Shown here piece by piece: positions 57,615-64,000 of a stretch of DNA of 64,000 bases (the stretch's first letter is position 1; every line of letters begins with the position of its first letter). The position numbers and the translations under genes are program-made. The stretch covers positions 57,964 through 121,963 of the forward strand of contig JAOARD010000041.1 in assembly GCA_025210735.1 (NCBI GenBank), read 5' to 3'. A model generated the notes under the pieces. It saw nothing but the letters and a program-made list of their open reading frames with translations, ran no database searches and was not told the origin of the DNA. This stretch comes from Bacteroidales bacterium. GTDB taxonomy: Bacteria > Bacteroidota > Bacteroidia > Bacteroidales > UBA6680.

Positions 57615-59306
57615 ATGCAGTATTCAATCTTGGATATTTTGACAATGCTGGGATCACTTGGAATGTTCCTTTTTGGAATGAAGCTTATGAGTGAAGCATT
57701 GCAGAAGGTTGCCGGAAATAAGATGAGACAGATTCTTGCGGCAATGACATCGAACAGGGTAACTGGACTTTTGACCGGACTACTTGTTACATTGGTGATA
57801 CAATCATCAAGTGCCACCACGGTAATGATTGTTAGTTTTGTAAATGCAGGACTACTATCATTAGTGCAATCAGTTGGGGTAATTATGGGTGCCAATATTG
57901 GTACAACATTTACGGCCTGGCTTATTACAATACTTGGTTTTAAAGTAAAGGTGAGTATTATCTCTTTACCACTTATTGGTTTGGGATTCCCAATGGCATT
58001 CTCACGTAAAGGATCGTACAAAGCGTGGGGTGAACTTATGATCGGTTTTGCCTTACTATTCTTAGGTCTTGATTTCCTTAAAGGAGCAGTTCCTGATATT
58101 AAAAATAATCCTGAGATTCTTGAGTTCCTAAAAGCTTATACCAACAAAGGATTCCTATCTATTCTTATATTCCTTGCTATAGGAACAATTCTTACTGTAG
58201 TAATACAGTCGTCGAGTGCAACAATGGCACTTACTCTTGTTATGTGTAACAACGGATGGATACCTTACGAGATGGCTGCTGCAATGGTTATGGGTGAGAA
58301 TATTGGTACAACAATTACGGCCAATATTGCCGCTATGGTTACTAATAATAGTGCTATGCGAGCCGCCAGAATACACCTGCTCTTTAATATTATTGGTGTT
58401 ATATGGATGTTAATCCTGTTCAGACCATTCCTGTCCGGAATAGAGTTATTCATGATGAAAATAGGTTTAGATATTCCTTCACAAAATATATTGGCAATTC
58501 CAATAGCACTATCTATATTCCACTCAGCGTTTAATGTTATTAACGCACTGCTTCAGGTAGGTTTTGCAAAATATCTTGTTGCCGCATCAACAAGACTTGT
58601 TAAGAGTAAAGATGATGAAGATGAGGAGTTCAGACTTAAGTTTATTGACGTTGGAACAGTATCTACAAGTGAGCTTGGTATTGTACAGGCAAAACAGGAG
58701 ATTGCTCTTTATGCTGAAAGAACATCAAGAATGTTTGGAATGGTGAAGGATCTGTTTAACGAGACTAACGATAAACAGTTTAACAAGATATACGACAGAA
58801 TTGAGAAGTACGAATCTATAAGTGATAGTATAGAGGTTGAGATTGCAGAGTATCTTACTAAGCTATCGGAGGGTGAACTTACCGCGTTAGGATCTAAACG
58901 TGTTCAGGCCATGTTTAAGGCTATATCTGACATAGAGAGTATTGCAGATAGCTGTTTTAATCTTGCAAAAACACTTAAACGTAAAAAAGAGGCTAAGGCC
59001 TGGTTTGATCAGGATATGAGAGACAACCTTAATAAGATGATGGATCTCGTTGCCAATGCTCTTGAGATTATGGATAAGAATCTTAACCTTGGATACGAAA
59101 AAGCTGATATTGCAGATGCATATAAAGCTGAATCTGAGATTAACAATTATCGCGATCTGTTAAAAAGAGAACACGTTAAAAATATTGAGACCAAGAAATA
59201 TCACTATATGGCAGGTGTTATATATAGCGATATGTTCTCAGGATGCGAGAAGTTAGCCGACTACGTAATAAACGTAAACGAAGCAATTATTGAGATTAAG
59301 AGTTAA
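57615..59306 (+). CDS. Na+/phosphate cotransporter with C-terminal PhoU-like domain
   Basis: About 563 residues from MQYSILDILTMLGS. Two inverted Na/Pi-II repeats, each with a QSSSATT-type motif: VIQSSSATTVMIVSFVNAGLL (about 62-82) and VIQSSSATMALTLVM (about 196-210), and GANIGTT / GENIGTT partners. After about residue 345 a helical PhoU-like region follows (IYDRIEKYESISDSIEVEIAEYL). Imports phosphate with sodium; PhoU-like tails are thought to modulate activity. Preceded by a strong promoter and followed by a terminator, so monocistronic. Confidence 0.93.
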   Translation: MQYSILDILTMLGSLGMFLFGMKLMSEALQKVAGNKMRQILAAMTSNRVTGLLTGLLVTLVIQSSSATTVMIVSFVNAGLLSLVQSVGVIMGANIGTTFTAWLITILGFKVKVSIISLPLIGLGFPMAFSRKGSYKAWGELMIGFALLFLGLDFLKGAVPDIKNNPEILEFLKAYTNKGFLSILIFLAIGTILTVVIQSSSATMALTLVMCNNGWIPYEMAAAMVMGENIGTTITANIAAMVTNNSAMRAARIHLLFNIIGVIWMLILFRPFLSGIELFMMKIGLDIPSQNILAIPIALSIFHSAFNVINALLQVGFAKYLVAASTRLVKSKDDEDEEFRLKFIDVGTVSTSELGIVQAKQEIALYAERTSRMFGMVKDLFNETNDKQFNKIYDRIEKYESISDSIEVEIAEYLTKLSEGELTALGSKRVQAMFKAISDIESIADSCFNLAKTLKRKKEAKAWFDQDMRDNLNKMMDLVANALEIMDKNLNLGYEKADIADAYKAESEINNYRDLLKREHVKNIETKKYHYMAGVIYSDMFSGCEKLADYVINVNEAIIEIKS

Positions 59307-59329
59307 TTCTCAGAATATATAAAGATGTT

Positions 59330-59366
59330 AAAAACGGAACTCAGTTTATGGGTTCCGTTTTTTTTG
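59330..59366 (+). terminator. terminator of the Na/Pi cotransporter gene
   Basis: Stem AAAAACGGAAC / GTTCCGTTTTT with a 10-12 base loop and a T8 tract. Confidence 0.88.
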
Positions 59367-59397
59367 CTACACTCTTTTGAGTTAACATATAAAAAAC

Positions 59398-59427
59398 TTT
59401 CAAAAATCAATTTTATGTATATTTTTG
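59398..59427 (+). promoter_or_regulatory. probable argR promoter
   Basis: TATTTTTG (59420-59427) matches TAnnTTTG; TTTC 18 bp upstream is one mismatch from the -33 TTTG. TGTATATTTTTGCA (59416-59429), overlapping the -7 box, weakly resembles an ARG-box half palindrome, which would allow autoregulation. Confidence 0.5.
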
Positions 59428-59445
59428 CATCTGTTACGTAAATTT

Positions 59446-59931
59446 ATGCAAATGCAAAAGAATCATAGATTATCTATCATACAACAACTTATAAATCAGA
59501 AACGCATCTCTACACAGGAGGAGCTGCTGCATATGCTTGAACAAGAAGGATTTCATGTAACACAAGCAACCCTGTCGCGTGATTTAAAACATCTTAATGT
59601 TGCCAGAATACCAGATAAAGAGCTTGGCAATGTATATATATTACCTGAACAGCTTATAAGGCTGAACAACAAAGAGGAAGAGAAATTGGATCTGCCAATA
59701 AGCGGATTTATATCTCTACAGTTTTCGAATAATCTTGCAGTAATAAGAACCGTACCGGCATTTTCGCACTCAATTGCCTTGGGAATTGATAAGGCCGACT
59801 TATATGAAATTCTGGGGACTATAGCCGGTAACGATACTGTACTTATTATACTCAGAGAGGGAGTTACTCAGCAGGACTTTAAGAATGCCCTGTTGCTTAA
59901 ATTTCCCGAACTAGAATCCAAAATTTCATAA
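59446..59931 (+). CDS. argR: arginine repressor ArgR
   Basis: About 161 residues from MQMQKNHRLSIIQQL; the start could also be the ATG two codons later. N-terminal winged helix (INQKRISTQEELLHMLEQEGFHVTQATLSRDLKHLNVARIP) with the SRDL recognition helix, and a C-terminal arginine-binding/hexamer domain (ALGIDKADLYEILGTIAGNDTVLIILREG; the GTIAGNDT motif binds arginine). Represses arginine biosynthesis and may activate catabolism. Here argR stands alone, without arg genes nearby in the window. Confidence 0.93.
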   Translation: MQMQKNHRLSIIQQLINQKRISTQEELLHMLEQEGFHVTQATLSRDLKHLNVARIPDKELGNVYILPEQLIRLNNKEEEKLDLPISGFISLQFSNNLAVIRTVPAFSHSIALGIDKADLYEILGTIAGNDTVLIILREGVTQQDFKNALLLKFPELESKIS

Positions 59932-59955
59932 GTCATTGTGTTTTTTAAGTGGTTT

Positions 59956-59989
59956 AAAAAGGCTGTCTGAGAAATCGGGCAGCTTTTTT
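59956..59989 (+). terminator. terminator of argR
   Basis: Stem AAAAAGGCTGTC / GGGCAGCTTTTTT with a G-T pair, a loop around TGAGAAATC and a T6 tract, about 25 bp after the stop. Confidence 0.85.
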
Positions 59990-60061
59990 GTTTTATAAAC
60001 CAAACGCTCATGGTAAAGCACTCTGAACATAAACTACAAATAATATGGTATTACAAACAAT

Positions 60062-60096
60062 AGCCCAAGGACTGTCACTTTTACAGCTCTTGGGCT
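60062..60096. repeat. inverted repeat in the 59.9-60.3 kb gap
   Basis: AGCCCAAG / CTTGGGCT outer stem with inner ACTGT / ACAG pairs. No T tract on either side. It lies in the 381-bp gap between argR and the RHS locus, which otherwise contains only the two flanking terminators. Could mark an old boundary of the RHS island. Confidence 0.5.
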
Positions 60097-60240
60097 AACT
60101 GATGTATTGATTGTAGTTATTTATGATTCTATATTATGCCTATTCAGATTAACGAAAATTTATGCTTAGTCCATAAGTTTTTCAAGTGATCCGTGGTTAC
60201 GATACTAAAACAGAACAAGCATGTGGTTTGACTGAATAAA

Positions 60241-60309
60241 AAGCCCCACATTGAACTGCACTCCAATTGTTATATCTAACTTTTGGGGTGCAGTTTAAAC
60301 TAAGGGCTT
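60241..60309 (-). terminator. composite terminator of the spare RHS tip/lipoprotein unit
   Basis: Outer stem AAGCCC / GGGCTT (60241-60246 with 60304-60309) and inner stem AACTGCACTCCAA / TTGGGGTGCAGTT (one G-T pair). On the minus strand the outer stem is followed by TTTTTATT, so it terminates leftward transcription after the lipoprotein gene. Confidence 0.7.
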
Positions 60310-60312
60310 TTA

Positions 60313-60975
60313 CTAATTTTCATCTATCCTTCTTATTGCCTTGATTGGCAATGAATAGGTTTTATTATTTTTAGTCGTTATTATATGATTTCTATGTAGT
60401 TTCTTACAAAAGAAATTAACGTAGTTATTTTTACATCGTTTATTTATTAAAGCTGTTCCTAATCTTTTAGGTTGCTGAGAACAATACTTTGTATTACATC
60501 TGAGTGCACTCTCTTTTAGTTCCTTAACTATTTGTTTTTGCCCATCATACAGAATAACCCTTTTGTCTTTATATCCAATTATTATATGAATATTGTCATT
60601 ACTTTCATTCACACAATAGGAGGCTAGTATTCCTCCATTTTGCAGACAATCTAAATTGGCTATTTTATACGATAACTTTTCCTTCGTCAACAAATCAATA
60701 TAAACAATGTTGTTGCTTTTGTATGGTTTTAATACTTCATTAATAATTACATACTTATCATTATAATAAAGTACCTGAGTATAGTTCTCAAATTCAGCAA
60801 CCAGGTTGACTGATGTATCATTGACAACATACAAATTTGGAGTAGTAAACAAGGTAAAACCAGTACAGTTATACTCACTTTCATATCCAATCAATGGAGC
60901 CTCCTCTCTTTGTTCAGTACAAGAAGAAAACAGGAAAACTATGATTACAAAAAAACTACCTACCAATTTGTTCAT
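60313..60975 (-). CDS. small lipoprotein, candidate immunity protein for the spare RHS tip
   Basis: 220 residues. Lipoprotein signal (SFFVIIVFLFSSCTEQ, Cys near residue 19). The rest is beta-rich with a repeated pattern of short strands and NNIVYIDLL / NDNIHIIIGYKDKRVILYDG segments that could form propeller blades. The gene overlaps the end of the RHS tip by 20 bp in another frame, the tight coupling expected of a toxin and its immunity gene. A lipid anchor would place protection in the periplasm or outer membrane. I know no family for it; the immunity role is inferred from position. Confidence 0.7.
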   Translation of the reverse strand: MNKLVGSFFVIIVFLFSSCTEQREEAPLIGYESEYNCTGFTLFTTPNLYVVNDTSVNLVAEFENYTQVLYYNDKYVIINEVLKPYKSNNIVYIDLLTKEKLSYKIANLDCLQNGGILASYCVNESNDNIHIIIGYKDKRVILYDGQKQIVKELKESALRCNTKYCSQQPKRLGTALINKRCKNNYVNFFCKKLHRNHIITTKNNKTYSLPIKAIRRIDEN

Positions 60976-62212
60976 GTGCTTTATCTATTTTTTGTTGTTC
61001 GGACATCACTTGTTCTTCCTCAACTTTAGCTTTTCGATTATATACATTTCTTGCTGCATTTCGTAATTCTATTCCAATAAGCGGATTTCCATCAAATTTT
61101 GTATTTCTATTATCATTTGTTGCTGCATACGGAATAAAATCAAAGTTAGGTGCTTGTTCTGGCTCTACCGCTTCCAAAGAGTTCATATATTCTATTAAAG
61201 CACTTTCTATGGTTATTTTTCCTGCAAGAATAGCATCGCCATATTTTAAACCAAATTCAAAACCTATCTTATTGGACACTAGATCTTCATACGAAAAACC
61301 TGAAGCATTATCTTTATAATAGTCCTGAATAGCTTCACTAACATAAGAACCTATGGTAGCATTAGGTATTTCATCTACATCATAAATAGCAAAAGCAGCA
61401 AATTTAAAAAAGTGATGCATATCTATCCATCCTTGTTTTTCAGTATAAATATATCTATCAACATTTGCAGATGAAGGAGAAGTCTCATCAAAACCACCAG
61501 TTGAGTGATTGTATTTAAACCTTCTATTACCTTCAAAATGTGTTGCTAAAGCATTAAACTGTTGCCTAATCATACTTTGCTGTGACCACCTATTTAAGTC
61601 TGCCTGTGTATTGAATACTCTAGTTAACCAATGATAATTTGGTGCAACTCCTTGAAAATTTGCTAATCCAACCTGAACCGCTCTAAGTATTTCTCCTAAA
61701 TTAGCTAATTGTCCCCATCTTGGTTCCCTCCCATCTGGATCAATATATTTAATTGGATTATCAGCACAGTATACATATGGTGACCATTCTAGATATTTAC
61801 CAGCCAAAGGATCAACACTCACAAATCTACAAATCCAAGCTGCATAATACCTTGCTCCGTAGTAGTAGAGGCCGGTTTCGTTGTCACGTTCTTTACCGGT
61901 GTATTTGTAGCGTTTTTGCGATATGGTGGTGTTATGTTTTTGGTAGCTTGTGGTACCAAATGGGTGATACTCCTCATAGCTTATGATATCGGATTTGTCA
62001 TCAAGTTCTATTGTTGATGAACCAAGATGATCAGCCAGTTGATATCTTATTACTGTATCACCTCCTGTCTCTCTGTCTATCATAGCTATTCTGTCTCTAT
62101 CGTCCATTATATGCACAGTACTACGCTCCAAGTTTAAGGTTTGGCTGGTGAATTTACGATAAAGCTGATAGCCTGCACAAATACAGACTTTTACATTCCA
62201 ATATTTTAGCAA
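60956..62212 (-). CDS. spare (orphan) RHS tip: 5'-truncated RHS core plus C-terminal toxin-like domain
   Basis: About 418 residues from a TTG; no ATG precedes the RHS homology and the frame is closed by a stop 57 bases upstream. The RHS core end is present: IRYQLADHLGSSTIELDD, EEYHPFGTTSY, GKERDNETGLYYYGARYYAAWICRFVSVDPLAGKY, NPIKYIDPDGREP. After about residue 165 comes a variable C-terminal domain of about 250 residues with GWIDMHHFFKFA and FSYEDLVSNKIGFEFGL, a D-M-x-H-F / S-Y-E-D-L-x-S-N pattern I have seen in effector C-termini but cannot name. It lies behind the terminator of the main RHS unit and lacks a start, so it is probably a silent cassette usable after recombination with the main gene. 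Confidence 0.75.
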   Translation of the reverse strand: MLKYWNVKVCICAGYQLYRKFTSQTLNLERSTVHIMDDRDRIAMIDRETGGDTVIRYQLADHLGSSTIELDDKSDIISYEEYHPFGTTSYQKHNTTISQKRYKYTGKERDNETGLYYYGARYYAAWICRFVSVDPLAGKYLEWSPYVYCADNPIKYIDPDGREPRWGQLANLGEILRAVQVGLANFQGVAPNYHWLTRVFNTQADLNRWSQQSMIRQQFNALATHFEGNRRFKYNHSTGGFDETSPSSANVDRYIYTEKQGWIDMHHFFKFAAFAIYDVDEIPNATIGSYVSEAIQDYYKDNASGFSYEDLVSNKIGFEFGLKYGDAILAGKITIESALIEYMNSLEAVEPEQAPNFDFIPYAATNDNRNTKFDGNPLIGIELRNAARNVYNRKAKVEEEQVMSEQQKIDKAHEQIGR

Positions 62213-62259
62213 AAAAAGAAAAAGTAGTAAAACTCTATTTTGTAAAGCTTTACTACTTT
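62211..62259 (-). terminator. terminator of the main RHS toxin/immunity unit
   Basis: Perfect 11-bp stem AAAGTAGTAAA / TTTACTACTTT (62221-62231 with 62249-62259), followed on the minus strand by a T-rich run. It separates the active RHS unit from the spare tip. Confidence 0.8.
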
Positions 62260-62363
62260 GATCATGTTTTTAATAGAAATGTAGTTACGTAATGATTGCT
62301 CATTACCCACAGCAAACTTCGCAATAACAAGATGTTCTTTAAATTAGAGCTTATAGTTTTAGA

Positions 62364-62636
62364 TCAACCAAATTGCATACCTCCACCCAAAACATTTCCA
62401 TCAACATATACATCTGCTACCCAAACTGTTAATTCCAACAATTCTTTTATAACATCATTCAGTATATTTTCCACATCACTATCGAATTCTAAATATACTT
62501 TCTGCCCACTTATTAATTTATTGATATCTTTTACTGCTTCACCTAAATCTTTATTTGATAATCTTGTTACAAGATTAATCACTTTTATTTTAAGATCAAC
62601 ATTATCTAATCTGACAAGTTCTAATTTATAATTCAT
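62364..62636 (-). CDS. small cytoplasmic protein, candidate immunity protein of the main RHS toxin
   Basis: 90 residues (NYKLELVRLDNVDLKIKVINLVTRL ... WVADVYVDGNVLGGGMQFG). Alternating strands and helices with no signal peptide, so cytoplasmic. It starts 17 bp after the stop of the RHS gene on the same strand and is followed by the unit's terminator, the standard place for an immunity gene. No family recognised; the role is inferred from position. Confidence 0.7.
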   Translation of the reverse strand: MNYKLELVRLDNVDLKIKVINLVTRLSNKDLGEAVKDINKLISGQKVYLEFDSDVENILNDVIKELLELTVWVADVYVDGNVLGGGMQFG

Positions 62637-62653
62637 ATTATATCGTTTTACAA

Positions 62654-64000
62654 CTATTGTATCTCAACATTAACTCCATGCTTATTAAATCTATGTGCTT
62701 TTCCATTACTAGGGATAACTATTGAACTCCTCTGAGGAGATCCTAAACTCTCCATTAGCTTTAACAATTCTCTATCATCCGGACTAGCAAATAAGGTACC
62801 ACTTGGATGAGTGTGATTAATTATTATTACATCTTTATTTAATCCTGTTATTTTCACTTGATCAATTGTTCCCGAGAACAACTTATAATATCCTCCAGAA
62901 CCATTTGCTCCTTTTCCTCGTACATACACTTGAGCAAACTCTACATTAAACCTTGAAGTTAGCTCTCTCATTGCATCATCACTTAACCTTTTAGTTCCAA
63001 TATTTATTCCTATCTCTCCAGGTAACCCGTCAATATTTATTTTATTGTACGCTTTAGTTCTTGCAGATTCCTTTAATACACCAACACTTAATTTTGATTC
63101 TTGTCTACTAATCTCATAGAGATCATCAATAAATTTTGCTGACTTATATGTTGTGGAAGCACCACTTGCAAGTTTGGATAAAGCTCTCATCTCGAACATC
63201 ATTAATACTGTACAGATAGCATTATATGTCCCCCTGCCATATCTGCCATTCGAAAAATCATTAACTGACGCAACCGGAGCTTCCAGTGTCATTGAATAAA
63301 TAGCTTGCAAAGCTCCAAATACGGGATTATTCTCTGGGCGTGTTTGATCCATATTAAGATACTGCTTAAATTTATGCAGTTTCACACGTTCTGCTCTATC
63401 CTTTTCCCTCTGCTCTTCTGCCAGATACTGCTTATACATATTACTTATCTGATCTCTATTATAATAACCAACTGAGTTCAACTTCTCTGTTAAATCAGCT
63501 GAAAAAGGTCCAGATACAACATTGGATTTTTGCCAAACACCTATTCCCTTGTGTATTTCCTTCATAAAGTACCACTCCTCTAATCCATCTATATCTATAT
63601 TAGATATGGGCTTATTCCCAGCATACTGAAATGGTGTATAATAAGGATAATCGAACTGTAATGAATCAACACTCACAAACCTGCATATCCAAGCTGCGTA
63701 GTACCTTGCACCATAGTAGTATAGACCCGTCTCTTCGTCGCGCTCTTTGCCTACATATTTATAGCGTTTTAGCGAGGTTTCTGATTCTGTTCTACCACTG
63801 CGGTATGAGGTTGTGCCAAACGGGTGATACTCCTCATAGGTTATAAGGTTTGCACTATCGTCTAATTCAAGTGATGCACTGCCCAGATGGTTATCGTACT
63901 GGTAACGTATTGTAACTTCAGGGACATCTTTCAAAGAACCTTCATCCGTCTTCAGAGCGTCTACTGTTGCTATCTTCGATTTATCATCGGAGATATTTAC
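62654..64000 (-). CDS. RHS-repeat polymorphic toxin with JAMM/MPN-type metalloprotease tip (runs off the right edge)
   Basis: The frame is open to the window edge (it reads ISDDKSKIATVDAL before the first visible candidate start at 63934), so only the last 448 or so residues are present. RHS core end: IRYQYDNHLGSASLELDD, EEYHPFGTTSY, GKERDEETGLYYYGARYYAAWICRFVSVDSL, NPYx-type segment YAGNKPISNIDIDGLEE. The variable C-terminus of about 330 residues ends in a domain containing HTHPSGTLFASPDD, an exact H-x-H-x7-S-x2-D metal-binding motif of JAMM/MPN+ (JAB) peptidases. RHS shells encapsulate and deliver such toxins through T6SS or other routes. A small immunity candidate follows after 17 bp. Confidence 0.85.
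   Translation of the reverse strand, partial: VNISDDKSKIATVDALKTDEGSLKDVPEVTIRYQYDNHLGSASLELDDSANLITYEEYHPFGTTSYRSGRTESETSLKRYKYVGKERDEETGLYYYGARYYAAWICRFVSVDSLQFDYPYYTPFQYAGNKPISNIDIDGLEEWYFMKEIHKGIGVWQKSNVVSGPFSADLTEKLNSVGYYNRDQISNMYKQYLAEEQREKDRAERVKLHKFKQYLNMDQTRPENNPVFGALQAIYSMTLEAPVASVNDFSNGRYGRGTYNAICTVLMMFEMRALSKLASGASTTYKSAKFIDDLYEISRQESKLSVGVLKESARTKAYNKINIDGLPGEIGINIGTKRLSDDAMRELTSRFNVEFAQVYVRGKGANGSGGYYKLFSGTIDQVKITGLNKDVIIINHTHPSGTLFASPDDRELLKLMESLGSPQRSSIVIPSNGKAHRFNKHGVNVEIQ

Noticed and set aside
62296..62631. 111-residue plus-strand frame
   Set aside because: Antisense to the immunity candidate; low-complexity Thr/Ser-rich and without start context.

Overview
The window comes from an AT-rich member of the Bacteroidota, most likely a Bacteroidales/Marinilabiliales-type marine or sediment anaerobe. 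The signs are a type IX secretion (T9SS) C-terminal sorting domain, a TonB-dependent receptor with a carboxypeptidase-regulatory-like N-terminus, a DUF5687 ABC exporter, several PAS/Cache/GAF sensors, promoters of the phylum-specific form (TTTG, about 19 bp, TAnnTTTG), and atpDC apart from the other ATP synthase genes. The exact species cannot be read from the sequence.

Layout. 0-4.7 kb: a small PH-like protein, a large T9SS-secreted LamG protein with an internally duplicated N-terminal half, and a HAD phosphatase. 4.7-5.2 kb: two identical CAT-anticodon tRNA genes made by a local tandem duplication. 5.2-9.8 kb: a SulP anion transporter, a PAS histidine kinase and a membrane-anchored protein resembling the reductive dehalogenase RdhA. 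9.9-20.7 kb: a four-gene leftward operon of very large Sec-exported proteins built from phage tail-fibre-type modules; this is the most unusual coding region. 21-24 kb: a Cache-HAMP-GAF receptor and an IS1595-type element. 24-30 kb: ABC exporter, tRNA-Gln, PspC/PadR cluster and a DUF2797 protein. 30.3-39 kb: a second Cache-HAMP-GAF-PAS receptor, TolC plus a periplasmic adaptor followed by tsaB, and a TonB receptor. 39.06-39.41 kb: a non-coding array of about 18 copies of a short motif at exactly 21-bp spacing, with an orientation switch in the middle. 39.6-48 kb: S41 peptidase, K+ channel, HAD phosphatase, formyl-THF cyclo-ligase, a hybrid kinase lacking the usual phospho-histidine and G2 box, an orphan LuxR-type HTH, and a lipoprotein. 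48-49.1 kb: a second IS1595-type element with a clean 19-bp inverted repeat. 49.1-60 kb: housekeeping genes (polA, atpC, atpD, polyprenyl synthetase, RND transporter, Na/Pi cotransporter, argR). 60.3-64 kb: an RHS polymorphic-toxin locus whose main gene runs off the right edge. It ends in a JAMM-type metalloprotease motif, is followed by a small putative immunity gene and a terminator, and then by a 5'-truncated spare RHS tip with its own overlapping lipoprotein immunity candidate.

How parts work together. The 9.9-20.7 kb operon looks like a surface or secreted adhesin system assembled from domesticated phage receptor-binding modules: three paralogues with about 4.5 tandem repeats each surround one chimera with a polyglycine tip and LamG/SPRY-like modules. 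The RHS locus shows the usual logic of an active toxin tip with a replaceable cassette behind it. The 21-bp array lies between the divergent TonB receptor and S41 peptidase genes, and its strand-switching layout argues for a DNA-level function. All functional statements are read from sequence patterns; no database search was possible.
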